From Firmicutes bacterium UBA5389 (GTDB lineage: Bacteria; Bacillota; DTU025), in assembly GCA_002409965.1 (NCBI GenBank), contig DHON01000090.1, positions 1 through 35,412 of the forward strand: a stretch of DNA of 35,412 nt, read 5' to 3'. Both the position numbers and the translations under genes were made by a program. Below the pieces are notes generated by a model. It made no database searches, was not told the DNA's origin, and worked only from the letters and a program-made list of their open reading frames with translations. Shown here piece by piece: positions 23,129-31,776 of this stretch (the stretch's first letter is position 1; every line of letters starts with the position of its first letter).

Positions 23129-24043
23129 TCACTTTCGCTGCTTGGGGTCGAGCGCATCCCGCAGCCCATCGCCGAGAAAGTTGAACGCAAGCATTGTTAT
23201 GCTGATGGCAATGGCCGGGAAGAATAGCTGCCACGGGTAACTTCGGAAAGACGGCAGCGCGTCATTTGCCAGCACGCCCCAGCTGGCCATGGGCGCGTTC
23301 ACTCCAAGCCCGATGAAACTGAGAAAAGCCTCGGTGAATATGGCTTGCGGGATGTTGAGGGTCGCAGTGACGATAATGGGACCCATGGCATTCGGGATCA
23401 AATGCTTGTATATGATTCGCGAGTTGTCGGCGCCAATAGTCCGCGCAGCCAGCACATAGTCCTGCTCCTTGAGACTGAGTATCTGGCCTCTCACGATTCT
23501 GGCCATGCCGAGCCAGTATACAAGGCCCAGAGCAATGAGGATGTTCTGCAAGCCCGGCTTTAGGACCACCATCAGTAGTATCACATAAAGCAGCAGGGGA
23601 ATGCCGCTTAGGATCTCAACTATGCGCATCATAATGTTGTCGATGTGGCCTCCGTAGTATCCTGAAACGCCGCCATACACTACCCCAACTGTGAGGTTAA
23701 TGAGGCTCGCCAGGAAACCAACGGTCAGCGAGATGCGGGCGCCGTACATGATCCTGGTGAGCAGGTCGCGCCCGAGGTCGTCAGTGCCCAGCCAGTGTTC
23801 CTTGCTCACATACATGTTCTGATCGAACAGGCTCTGATCCGAATAAGAGTAGGGCGATAACACGGGGCCGAAGACGGCAATCAACGTGATAATCACTATC
23901 ACCCAGAGGCCGATCATGGCCAGCCGGTTCTGCTTCAGACGACGCCAGGCGTCCTGCCAGTACGTGACGGACGGTCGAACAATAGCCTCCGCGCCTTCTA
24001 TGTCCTTCTCTACCGGTTTGAACATATCAGCAGTGTATTCCAC
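23129..24043 (-). CDS. oppC: Oligopeptide ABC transporter permease OppC
   Basis: This 304-aa inner-membrane permease has an N-terminal cytoplasmic leader, a first membrane segment near residues 40-62, a GTDDLGRDLLTRIMYGARISL segment typical of the family and the EAA loop (AARTIGADNSRIIYKHLIPN). The GTG at 24043 lies 9 nt after AAAGGAG and only 6 nt from the oppB stop. Confidence 0.94.
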   Translation of the reverse strand: MEYTADMFKPVEKDIEGAEAIVRPSVTYWQDAWRRLKQNRLAMIGLWVIVIITLIAVFGPVLSPYSYSDQSLFDQNMYVSKEHWLGTDDLGRDLLTRIMYGARISLTVGFLASLINLTVGVVYGGVSGYYGGHIDNIMMRIVEILSGIPLLLYVILLMVVLKPGLQNILIALGLVYWLGMARIVRGQILSLKEQDYVLAARTIGADNSRIIYKHLIPNAMGPIIVTATLNIPQAIFTEAFLSFIGLGVNAPMASWGVLANDALPSFRSYPWQLFFPAIAISITMLAFNFLGDGLRDALDPKQRK

Positions 24044-24049
24044 AGCTCA

Positions 24050-24979
24050 TCACTCCTTTGCCTTCACCAGTTTGATCCTGGGATCGATCCATCCGTAGGT
24101 GATATCTACCAGGAAATTCACCAGCACAAGGAAGGCGCTGTAGAATATCGTCACGCCCATTATCGTGGTGTAGTCGCGGTTGTATATGCTCGTAACGTAG
24201 TACCGTCCAAGCCCCGGAATGGCGAAGATGTTCTCCACTACGAAACTCCCTGTGAGGATGCCGGCAACCAGCGGCCCCAGATACGTCACCACAGGCAGTA
24301 TTGCGTTCTTGACCACATGCTTTACAACGACAGCGTACCAAGACAGCCCCTTGGCCCGCGCGGTGCGGATGTAATCCTGCGACAGGACATCCAGGGTGCT
24401 GGACCTCATGAGCCTTGCGAAGAAGGCCGCCGGAAAGCCGGCGAGAGCGATCATGGGTAGAATCACGTGTCTGGGCGTTCCCCACATAGCGACCGGAAGC
24501 CATCTGAGCTTGACCGCAAACACGTACATGAGCAGGGTCGCAATCACGAAATTGGGCACCGACACGCCGATTATGGCGATTGCCATCACCGCGTTATCCT
24601 GCCACTTGTTCTGGTTCAGCGCGGAGATGATGCCTGCAGGCACGCCCACCACAAGCGCAAACAGTATTGCCCAAGCGCCCAGGGCAGCGCTGACCGGAAA
24701 CCCATCGCGGATGATGTCGTTCACAGACCGGCCCAGGTACTTGAAGGACGGCCCCAGGTCTCCTCGGAGAAGATTCTTGAGGTAATCGGCGTATTGCTTC
24801 CAAAGGGGGTCGTTGAGCTTGTACCTCTCCTCGATATTCCTCTGGATCGCCGGCGGCAAAGCCTTCTCCTTCTTGAACGGGCCCCCCGGAATAGTATGCA
24901 TGAGAACAAATGTCCCGCTAGCAACCACAAACACGACGAGGAAGACAGAAATGAGCCTCCTAAGGACATATCCGCCCAC
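24050..24979 (-). CDS. oppB: Oligopeptide ABC transporter permease OppB
   Basis: The 309-aa permease has six predicted membrane segments, the N-terminal pattern YVLRRLISVFLVVFVVASGTF and the EAA loop (DYIRTARAKGLSWYAVVVKH). The GTG at 24979 follows GGGAGC. It is the first gene after the stem-loop that separates the binding-protein gene from the rest of the operon. Confidence 0.94.
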   Translation of the reverse strand: MGGYVLRRLISVFLVVFVVASGTFVLMHTIPGGPFKKEKALPPAIQRNIEERYKLNDPLWKQYADYLKNLLRGDLGPSFKYLGRSVNDIIRDGFPVSAALGAWAILFALVVGVPAGIISALNQNKWQDNAVMAIAIIGVSVPNFVIATLLMYVFAVKLRWLPVAMWGTPRHVILPMIALAGFPAAFFARLMRSSTLDVLSQDYIRTARAKGLSWYAVVVKHVVKNAILPVVTYLGPLVAGILTGSFVVENIFAIPGLGRYYVTSIYNRDYTTIMGVTIFYSAFLVLVNFLVDITYGWIDPRIKLVKAKE

Positions 24980-25006
24980 CGATATCAGCTCCCGTCAAAT
25001 GTCAGC

Positions 25007-25045
25007 GCCGGGGGCATGCGCCGGTCGCCCGAGCACACCCCCGGC
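25007..25045 (-). terminator. Intra-operon stem-loop between oppA and oppB
   Basis: GCCGGGGG and CCCCCGGC form a perfect 8-bp stem in the 108-nt gap, without a T-run. Such hairpins after binding-protein genes usually stabilise that part of the mRNA or cause partial termination, giving an excess of the binding protein. Confidence 0.55.
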
Positions 25046-25087
25046 CTCTGTCAGTTCACACGAACAGGTCAGTCTCCATCTAGCATA

Positions 25088-26698
25088 CTACTTGTGCTCA
25101 AGCACGTAAGCACCTCTGAAGTCGATGAATCCCAGAGGCGACCTGACGGCGCCCTTGACCCATGGCTTCATGACGTTCTGGTTCACATAGAAGTAGATGG
25201 GCATGATGGGCATCTCGTTCATGAGGATGTCCTCAGCCTGATGGAGCATCTTCGCACGAGCGATGGAGTCCGCCACCTTGAAGGAGCCGAAGATCAAGTT
25301 GTCGTAGGTCTTGTTGCTCCAGCCAGTGTCGTTGTTGCCGTTGGTCGTGGTCCACATGTCGAGGAAGGTCATGGGATCCATGTAGTCGCCGATCCAGCCG
25401 GCGCGGGCCACTTCGTAGTTGAGCTCGTCGCGCGAAGCCAAATACACGCCCCACTCCTGGTTGGTGAGCTGGACGTTGATGCCCAGGTTCTTCTTCCACA
25501 TCTCCTGGATGGCCTCGGCGATCTTCTTGTGGTTCTCGCTGGTGTTGTAGAGGATCGTCAGCGTTGGGAAGCCCTTGCCGTTCGGATACCCGGCATCGGC
25601 CAACAGCTTCTTCGCGACTGCGAGGTTCTCCTTGATATAGTCGTTTCCGCCTACGGTACGGAAGTCGGCGCCGGGCTTGCCGTCAGCCAACCCGAAGGGA
25701 ACGTAGGCGAGAGCCGGCTCCTGGCCGCCCCTGGTCACGCGGTCGATGAGCATCTGGCGGTCGATGGCCATGGTGAGAGCCTTGCGGACTCTGACATCAT
25801 CCACAGGCTTCTTGGTTACGTTGAACATGTAGTAGTATGTGCCAATATAGGGTGAACGGAACAAGGAGCCTTCCTTCTCAAGACGAGGAATCTCCGAAAT
25901 CGGCGGATCGTCGAACCAGTCGAGCTGGCCCGTCTCAAACATCGACAGAGCTGTCTGGCGGTTGTCGATGAGGTAGAGGGTCAGCTTGCTCAGTTTCACC
26001 TCATCGCGTCTCCAGTAGTTCTCGTTGGGCACTAGCTCCATCACAGCGCTGTGGTCCCACTTGACGATCTTGTACGGCCCGTTTCCGATGTAGTTCTTGA
26101 TGTCCTGGAACCAGCCCTCAGGGTTCTTCTCGACTACCTTGCGGTTCACCGGCATCAGCGTGGGGAAGTTGCATAGCTGCAGGAAATATGTGGTAGGGTT
26201 CTCCAGCACCACTTCGAGGGTGTAGTCGTCGACTGCCCTAACGCCCACCTTGGACGCGTCCTTGAGCTCGCCCTCATTGTAGGCCTGCCCGTTCTTGATA
26301 TACCAGAGCTGTGTGGCGTACTCCGCAGCAGTTTCCGGAGCAAGCGCCCGCTTCCAAGACCACTCAAAATCATGGGCAGTCAGCGGTTCTCCATTGGACC
26401 ACTTCGTCTTGCGAAGTTTGAAGACATAGGTCTTACCGTCTTTGCTAACAGTCCAGCTCTCGGCGATTGCCGGCTGGGGAACGTTCTTCTCGTCCATTCT
26501 GGTAAGGCCCTCGAAGCAGTTCAGCTCGATAATGGCCTCGGGAACCCCGGTAGACTTAGCCGGGTCAAGCGTCTCAGGCTCGGTTCCCACATTGAAGCTT
26601 AGCTCTTGCTTCTTGGCGAGTGTTTCCGCAGCGAAGCTTGCTGTGGTAATCATCAGCAGCACCACGAAACACGCGAGTACTGACATGAGTCTTCGCAT
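25088..26698 (-). CDS. oppA: Oligopeptide ABC transporter substrate-binding protein
   Basis: The 536-aa solute-binding protein of the OppA/DppE family (SBP_bac_5) has the family entry segment SFNVGTEPETLDPAKSTG, then WSNGEPLTAHDFEWSWKRAL and the peptide-binding core. The signal peptide (residues 1-24) ends TASFAAET, a signal-peptidase-I type site. No lipobox Cys follows the hydrophobic core, unlike most Gram-positive OppA proteins. The ATG is 9 nt after GGGAGG. No clear promoter was found in the 200 nt upstream. Confidence 0.95.
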   Translation of the reverse strand: MRRLMSVLACFVVLLMITTASFAAETLAKKQELSFNVGTEPETLDPAKSTGVPEAIIELNCFEGLTRMDEKNVPQPAIAESWTVSKDGKTYVFKLRKTKWSNGEPLTAHDFEWSWKRALAPETAAEYATQLWYIKNGQAYNEGELKDASKVGVRAVDDYTLEVVLENPTTYFLQLCNFPTLMPVNRKVVEKNPEGWFQDIKNYIGNGPYKIVKWDHSAVMELVPNENYWRRDEVKLSKLTLYLIDNRQTALSMFETGQLDWFDDPPISEIPRLEKEGSLFRSPYIGTYYYMFNVTKKPVDDVRVRKALTMAIDRQMLIDRVTRGGQEPALAYVPFGLADGKPGADFRTVGGNDYIKENLAVAKKLLADAGYPNGKGFPTLTILYNTSENHKKIAEAIQEMWKKNLGINVQLTNQEWGVYLASRDELNYEVARAGWIGDYMDPMTFLDMWTTTNGNNDTGWSNKTYDNLIFGSFKVADSIARAKMLHQAEDILMNEMPIMPIYFYVNQNVMKPWVKGAVRSPLGFIDFRGAYVLEHK

Positions 26699-26898
26699 AC
26701 AAATTAGCCTCCCTCTGTTGTTAATGACTCGTCCTTGCCCGCAGGCCCAGAAACCAATCTGAACCTCGGGAGTCCATAGTATGTTTTCTATTCTCCCTAT
26801 CGTGTCGGATTCCTGCTACGCACTGCCTGCAACTCACGGCCATTCTGTGGGAATCACTACAGCGCAGGATCGAATTTGCTTGTTGAAGATGAAAGGCT

Positions 26899-27360
26899 GT
26901 GGTTCTTGTGTACCTTTCCAGTATAGGAGCGACATCCGCCCTGATAGCCGCAGCAGCCAGCGGAGTTGCGATGGCATTCCAGGGGGCCGTGAACGCAACG
27001 GCTGCGAAGGCCATAGGTCTGTGGGAGACTACTTTCGTGGTTCTGGCCTCAGGTGCCGCCCTAACAGGGGCCGGACTGGCTTTGGGGCTCGGCCGGGGCG
27101 GCCTGGCGCGCCTGGGCGCCGCCCCATGGTGGAACCTACTTGGCGGGCCTGTAGGGCCGATCATTACGGCCGCGGTAGCCTACGGCATACGAAAAGCAGG
27201 AGCGGTCAGCGCAACGACCGCCATCATAGTAGGCCAGATCGGAATGGCCGCACTCATCGACCACCTGGGCTGGCTGGGCATAGAGCGCGTCCCGTTCAGT
27301 CCGTTCAAACTGCTGGGCATAGCGTTGCTCGCAGTGGGCGCGTGGATACTGCTGAATTGA
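26899..27360 (+). CDS. Small multidrug/metabolite-transporter-like membrane protein, YdcZ (DUF606) type
   Basis: The 153-aa protein has about five hydrophobic segments and the YdcZ/DUF606 pattern: an N-terminal ASGVAMAFQGAVNATAAKAIG, a central WWNLLGGPVGPIITAA and SATTAIIVGQIGMAALIDHLG. The family belongs to the drug/metabolite transporter superfamily, with unknown substrates. The start is uncertain: GTG at 26899, or GTG at 26908 with AAAGG upstream. It points away from the opp operon and converges on the sugar kinase gene. Confidence 0.8.
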   Translation: MVLVYLSSIGATSALIAAAASGVAMAFQGAVNATAAKAIGLWETTFVVLASGAALTGAGLALGLGRGGLARLGAAPWWNLLGGPVGPIITAAVAYGIRKAGAVSATTAIIVGQIGMAALIDHLGWLGIERVPFSPFKLLGIALLAVGAWILLN

Positions 27361-27378
27361 AGCGGCCCCCGCGTCCCG

Positions 27379-28314
27379 TCATCTCGCGCCCATCTTCGAT
27401 ACCGCCCTGGCGCCCATCTCGTTCCCCCGGGCCAGGCTCGCGGCCAGCCCTGCCCCGCGCGAGTACTCGATCACGAACCCTGCGTCGAAGGCATCGCCCG
27501 CCCCGGTAGTGTCGACCACTTGAGTCGGCGCTGCGGCAAAGCGCACAGTGGCTTGCGGTCCCTTCTCTCCTGCACGTGCACCTGCGCCGGTCATGCCTGC
27601 CATTCGCGTCCACTGCCGCGCCATGCCCAGGCACCCGTCCCCACCCAACTTGAGCCCGACTACGGGGAAATGGTCGAGCAGGCACGCCGCAACATCCTCC
27701 GGTCGCCCCAACCCAGTCATGGCACGCCCCTCGTCCAGATTGGGAAGAATCACCGTGGCCCCGTTGCACAGTTCCAGAAAGGCCTGCCTGCCCAGCGCCT
27801 GGATGAATGAATACGCTGCCGGATCAATAGACACAGGAACCCCCGCCTCTCGCGCTATATCGATACCACGGCGGACGGCTTTCGCAGGCGATTTCTCCAG
27901 GAATGCATATCCCGAAACATGCAGCCATTTGGCGCCGGCTACGACCTCCTCGGGGATGTCCTCCGGCGATAGGCGTGTGTTGGCCCGCCGGTCGCATATC
28001 ATGTCGCGCTCGCCGTTGGCCGCCACAATGACCCCCACCCGGCCGGTGCCGCACTCCGGGTCCGGATCGAATGTGAGATACGGGCAGACTCCCTCGGCTT
28101 CCAACTCCGCCGCCAGGCCTCGCCCCAGAAAGTCGTCTCCCACGCAGCCTATCAGGCCTGACATGCGCCCGTGACGCGCAACCCACACAGCGAAGTTAGC
28201 CGCCGACCCGCCCGCAGCCAACTCCACCCGCCCGTGAGTGTCGGTACGCGGATTTCGATGGTCGGGCACTTGGAAATATGCATCGATCATTACGTCTCCA
28301 ATGCTGACTATCAC
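27379..28314 (-). CDS. PfkB-family carbohydrate kinase
   Basis: The 311-aa ribokinase-type enzyme has the substrate-binding GGSAANFAVW segment near residue 35, a GVIVAANGERD segment and the PfkB signature DTTGAGDAFDAGF with its catalytic Asp near the C-terminus. Family members phosphorylate sugars or nucleosides with ATP; the substrate here is not evident. A low-complexity Gly/Ala/Arg loop (about 238-255) is extra. The GTG at 28314 is 5 nt after GGAGGGG. Confidence 0.92.
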   Translation of the reverse strand: MIVSIGDVMIDAYFQVPDHRNPRTDTHGRVELAAGGSAANFAVWVARHGRMSGLIGCVGDDFLGRGLAAELEAEGVCPYLTFDPDPECGTGRVGVIVAANGERDMICDRRANTRLSPEDIPEEVVAGAKWLHVSGYAFLEKSPAKAVRRGIDIAREAGVPVSIDPAAYSFIQALGRQAFLELCNGATVILPNLDEGRAMTGLGRPEDVAACLLDHFPVVGLKLGGDGCLGMARQWTRMAGMTGAGARAGEKGPQATVRFAAAPTQVVDTTGAGDAFDAGFVIEYSRGAGLAASLARGNEMGARAVSKMGAR

Positions 28315-28472
28315 GCCAACCCCTCCGGATCGCTCGCTATGTCCTCCTGCTCCTCTACGTGCTCTTCTACACGGCGCTTGTCATTCCTTGCTTCCCCCCA
28401 CCTTAGTTTTCATCCGTAGGCGCAGGATTCTCAGTCCATCCGGCGAACACCAATTGCCGGAGGTGGTCTGTA

Positions 28473-29387
28473 TTGGATGGCGTTGCGGTATTCGAGTTCC
28501 TCAGGGGCATCGCAACCCCCGGGCTTGACAGATTCATCAAGGCGATAACGGACCTGGGTTCCACGTCATTCTACATGGCTGTGATACCCATACTCTACTG
28601 GTGCGTCAACAAGTCGTTGGGCTTCGGACTCGTCATGTCACTGTCGGTTTCCAACTACATAAACGTTGGGATCAAGTTCATCTTCTGTCGCGCGCGGCCG
28701 TATGTCGTTTTCCCGCACCTCGATGCGCCTGAGTACCTGAAACTGACCGGAACGGGGTATTCATTCCCCAGCGGTCACGCGCAAGTTACATCCACATTCT
28801 GGACCTACTTAGCGCGCGCCGTCCAGCGGAAATGGGTAACCATCACGGGGATCGCGGTAGTTGTGATCGTAGCATTCACGCGAGTCTACGCCACAGTCCA
28901 TTTCCCCACAGACGTCCTGATCGGAGCGCCGCTGGGCCTGACCATTGCGTTTGCGTTTGCGAGCATTGAGAAACACCTGCGCGCATCGGGCCGCGGGCGG
29001 CAAGTCGGCCTCGCACTGGCAGTTTCCATAATCGCTCCTGGTCTGGCGTTCGCCCTGTCGGCGCCTTTCAATCCCGAGTTCACCAAGGAAGTTGCCCAAG
29101 TGCTGGGCTTCCTTGCGGGGGCAGGAATCGGGTACACGCTCGAAGCCGCGTACGTCAAGTACGACGTTCGCGCTAGCTTGCCGGTGCACATCATCAAAGT
29201 GGTTCTGGGCCTGGCGGGGCTGATGGGCGTCAGGTACGGCCTGAAGGCGGTCTTCCCCTATACTGCTTTCTGGAACATGCTTCGCTACGCCGCAGTAGCC
29301 GTGTGGGCCACACTCGGAGCTCCGTTCGTGTTCAAGAAGCTATTCGGGCCGAGGGCATCTGGGCCGCAGTCTGAGGCGTGGAAGTAG
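28473..29387 (+). CDS. PAP2-family membrane phosphatase
   Basis: The 304-aa membrane protein carries all three phosphatidic-acid-phosphatase motifs: KFIFCRARP, the PSGH box in SFPSGHAQ, and TRVYATVHFPTD with its catalytic His. Hydrophobic segments before, between and after the motifs give about seven membrane passes. Likely substrates are lipid phosphates or undecaprenyl pyrophosphate, but the sequence does not choose between them. The TTG at 28473 lies 9 nt after GGAGG. It is divergent from the sugar kinase; the 158-nt gap shows no convincing promoter. Confidence 0.92.
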   Translation: MDGVAVFEFLRGIATPGLDRFIKAITDLGSTSFYMAVIPILYWCVNKSLGFGLVMSLSVSNYINVGIKFIFCRARPYVVFPHLDAPEYLKLTGTGYSFPSGHAQVTSTFWTYLARAVQRKWVTITGIAVVVIVAFTRVYATVHFPTDVLIGAPLGLTIAFAFASIEKHLRASGRGRQVGLALAVSIIAPGLAFALSAPFNPEFTKEVAQVLGFLAGAGIGYTLEAAYVKYDVRASLPVHIIKVVLGLAGLMGVRYGLKAVFPYTAFWNMLRYAAVAVWATLGAPFVFKKLFGPRASGPQSEAWK

Positions 29388-29502
29388 AACTGATCCATGG
29401 GCGGTCGCGGAGGTCGCAGAGCTCACAGGAATACCCATGAGTTGTCGAGACACCGATGATCAAGCGGTTCCGCATGCCTGATAATGGCCAGCTAGAGGGC
29501 GG

Positions 29503-30240
29503 CTATAGGACGGACCGCACCGCCCGCTCCAGTTGCGTGCGGGTCATGGCGCCCACACGCAGGTCCCGCACGATGCCCTGTGCATCCACGACGAATGTGG
29601 TGGGGACGGCGGTGACCTCGTACAAACGCGCAAACTCGCCCCGGGGATCCGCGATCACCGGCAGGTCCAGCTTGCGCGTTTCCATGTACCTGAGCACCGC
29701 GTCCGGTTTATCGCCAACGGCTATCGCCACAATCCGCGCCTCGCGCGACTCCGATTCCTGTCCTTCCGCGTGCATCTGGGCCAGGACCGACATGTGGGCC
29801 AGACTGGCGCCGGATGCAGTATTGAAGAACGTCAGCAACACAACCTCGCCCGCGCAATCGCGCAAGCACAGACGCTCCCCGTCAAGAGTCCTGCCGTCGA
29901 TGCCAGGCGCCGGGTATCCCGGCGACGGACGCTCCGGCAATGGTAGTCTCACGGGACCCGGCAGCCCGCCGGACCTGCTATCCGTATCCGCCCTGCCTAC
30001 CAAGGCTGCGAGGAGGGCCCCCAGAAGCAAGCCCGCCAGGGCCATCGCAACCGCGACCACGAGCGCCCGCCGCAGTTCCATCGCAGACCATTCTCCGATG
30101 CCCGGCATGCCGGAGTCTTCTGAGCCCTCCGCCCCGAAAGATGCGGGCCGCAGCCAGACTCCCGGCCAGGGGCAGCCCGGCGATTGGATCAGCGCGTGCG
30201 TGCGGACCCTCGCTTTTCGGATCGCCGCGTTTCGAACCAT
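29503..30240 (-). CDS. Membrane-anchored thioredoxin-fold protein with SxxS in place of CxxC
   Basis: The 245-aa protein (ATG at 30240, 9 nt after GGAGG) has a 53-residue N-terminal region, a membrane segment at about 58-82, a Pro/Gly-rich linker and a TlpA/ResA-like domain (105-245). Family features are PAPGIDGRTLDGERL, VVLLTFFNTASGAS, the cis-Pro segment AVPTTFVVDAQG and a C-terminal helix. Where family members have WCxPC, this one has A-S143-G-A-S146, so dithiol-disulfide exchange is not possible at that site. Two other Cys (125 and 129) lie nearby. An ATG at 30081 would give a 192-aa form starting just before the membrane segment. It lies 67 nt after the amino-acid transporter ATPase gene, in the same direction. 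Confidence 0.82.
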   Translation of the reverse strand: MVRNAAIRKARVRTHALIQSPGCPWPGVWLRPASFGAEGSEDSGMPGIGEWSAMELRRALVVAVAMALAGLLLGALLAALVGRADTDSRSGGLPGPVRLPLPERPSPGYPAPGIDGRTLDGERLCLRDCAGEVVLLTFFNTASGASLAHMSVLAQMHAEGQESESREARIVAIAVGDKPDAVLRYMETRKLDLPVIADPRGEFARLYEVTAVPTTFVVDAQGIVRDLRVGAMTRTQLERAVRSVL

Positions 30241-30307
30241 CGGGACCCCCCTCCGTTCGTATTTCTACGACAGAGAGCTCGCCCACTATTCCCGCGATCT
30301 CATCGCT

Positions 30308-31030
30308 CTACAACACCTTGCTCAGAAACGCCCGTGTCCTGGGGTTTTGCGGCCTGCCGAGCACGTGCTCGGGCGTGCCTTGCTCCACGATCACGCCTTC
30401 GTCCATGAACAGAACCCTGTCGCCCACCTCGCGCGCGAAACCCATCTCGTGAGTGACCACCACCATGGTCATACCCTCTTCAGCTAGCCTGCGGATGACG
30501 TCCAACACCTCGCCGATCATCTCCGGGTCCAGGGCCGATGTGGCCTCATCGAACAGCATAGCCATGGGCTTCATCGCAAGCGCTCGGGCAATGGCGACAC
30601 GCTGCTGTTGCCCGCCGGACAGCTGGGACGGGTAATCTTTTTCCTTTTCGGCGATCCCCACTTTCTTCAGGAGATCCCGGGCAGTCTGCCGAGCATCTTC
30701 TGGCGACACGCCGCGCACCTTCATCGGACCCAGGGTGATGTTGTCTATCACACTCATGTGTGGGAAGAGGTTGAACCTCTGGAACACCATTCCCATCTCG
30801 CGCCGCACCTCGTTCACGTTGACGTGCGGATCGGTGACGCACTGGCCTCGGAAGAAGACCTGGCCAGCGGTGGGTTTCTCTAGGAGATTGAGGCAGCGCA
30901 GGAAGGTGCTCTTCCCAGAGCCTGACGGCCCTATGACCACGACTACCTCGTGCGGCTTGATGGCGACATCGATCCCGCGCAGCACGTGGTTGCTCCCGAA
31001 GGACTTCTCGAGCCCTACTGTCCTAATCAA
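30308..31030 (-). CDS. glnQ: Polar amino-acid ABC transporter ATP-binding protein, GlnQ type
   Basis: The 240-aa ATPase has Walker A GPSGSGKST, QRFNLFPHMSV, signature LSGGQQQRVAIARAL, Walker B LFDEATSALD and a switch His in THEMGFAREV. The TTG start at 31030 overlaps the permease stop region by 8 nt, indicating coupling. Confidence 0.94.
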   Translation of the reverse strand: MIRTVGLEKSFGSNHVLRGIDVAIKPHEVVVVIGPSGSGKSTFLRCLNLLEKPTAGQVFFRGQCVTDPHVNVNEVRREMGMVFQRFNLFPHMSVIDNITLGPMKVRGVSPEDARQTARDLLKKVGIAEKEKDYPSQLSGGQQQRVAIARALAMKPMAMLFDEATSALDPEMIGEVLDVIRRLAEEGMTMVVVTHEMGFAREVGDRVLFMDEGVIVEQGTPEHVLGRPQNPRTRAFLSKVL

Positions 31031-31682
31031 CCACCCTCAGCCTCCTTTCAGACCAGCTTACCAGCCTGGATATTGCCAGGGTCATCGCCAGGTAGATCAG
31101 CGCCACAACCATGTACACTTCAAAGGGCCTGAACGTCCGGGTAATGACCACCTGCCCCTTGCGGAGCAGTTCCTCCAGGGCAATGACCGATACCAAAGAC
31201 GAGTCCTTGAGCATCGCGATGAACTCGTTCCCCAGAGGAGGTATGATCCGCCGAAGGGCCTGTGGGAAGATGATGTACCGCATAGACTGGGAGTAGGTCA
31301 GCCCCAGCGACCGCGCAGCCTCCATCTGCCCCCGATCCACTGACTGTATGCCCGCCCGGACGATCTCCGCTATGTACGCCCCGCTGTTGATGCCCATGGC
31401 CGCAATCGCAGCGATGAAGGGCGGCACAGGACGTCCTATGAGCGTAGGCAAGCCGAAGTAGACGAGGAACAACTGCACCAGAAGCGGGGTGCCTCTGATG
31501 AAGTCAACGTAGACGCTGGTGATGACGCGCGCCGCGCGATTCGCGCCCACCCGGGCGATTCCGGCGAACGATCCGATGACAAGGCCGATCGCCACCGCAA
31601 TGACCGCCAGCCCGATGGTCATACGTGTGCCCACGAGCAATGCAGGTATGATGCCCGGGATTATCGAGAAGTCGAGCGCCAC
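31023..31682 (-). CDS. glnP: Polar amino-acid ABC transporter permease, GlnP type
   Basis: The 219-aa permease of the His/Glu/Gln/Arg family (HisMQ) has YVDFIRGTPLLVQLFLVYFG, the EAA loop (AARSLGLTYSQSMRYIIFPQ) and about five membrane segments. The GTG at 31682 has GGAGG 7 nt upstream; the longer frame to 31721 would translate that site. Confidence 0.94.
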   Translation of the reverse strand: MALDFSIIPGIIPALLVGTRMTIGLAVIAVAIGLVIGSFAGIARVGANRAARVITSVYVDFIRGTPLLVQLFLVYFGLPTLIGRPVPPFIAAIAAMGINSGAYIAEIVRAGIQSVDRGQMEAARSLGLTYSQSMRYIIFPQALRRIIPPLGNEFIAMLKDSSLVSVIALEELLRKGQVVITRTFRPFEVYMVVALIYLAMTLAISRLVSWSERRLRVVD

Positions 31683-31713
31683 ATCGATCCCTCCATCTCT
31701 CATCTCATGAAGA

Positions 31714-31748
31714 CTGGCCACCGGCGGGTTCTAGACCGCCGTGGCCAG
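31714..31748 (-). terminator. Stem-loop between the binding-protein and permease genes
   Basis: CTGGCCAC GGCGG pairs with CCGCC GTGGCCAG with one bulged base, about 28 nt past the binding-protein stop. There is no strong T-run. As in the opp operon, this can raise the level of binding protein over permease. Confidence 0.6.
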
Positions 31749-31776
31749 CTCATGATGATCAACCCCGATATCTCCG

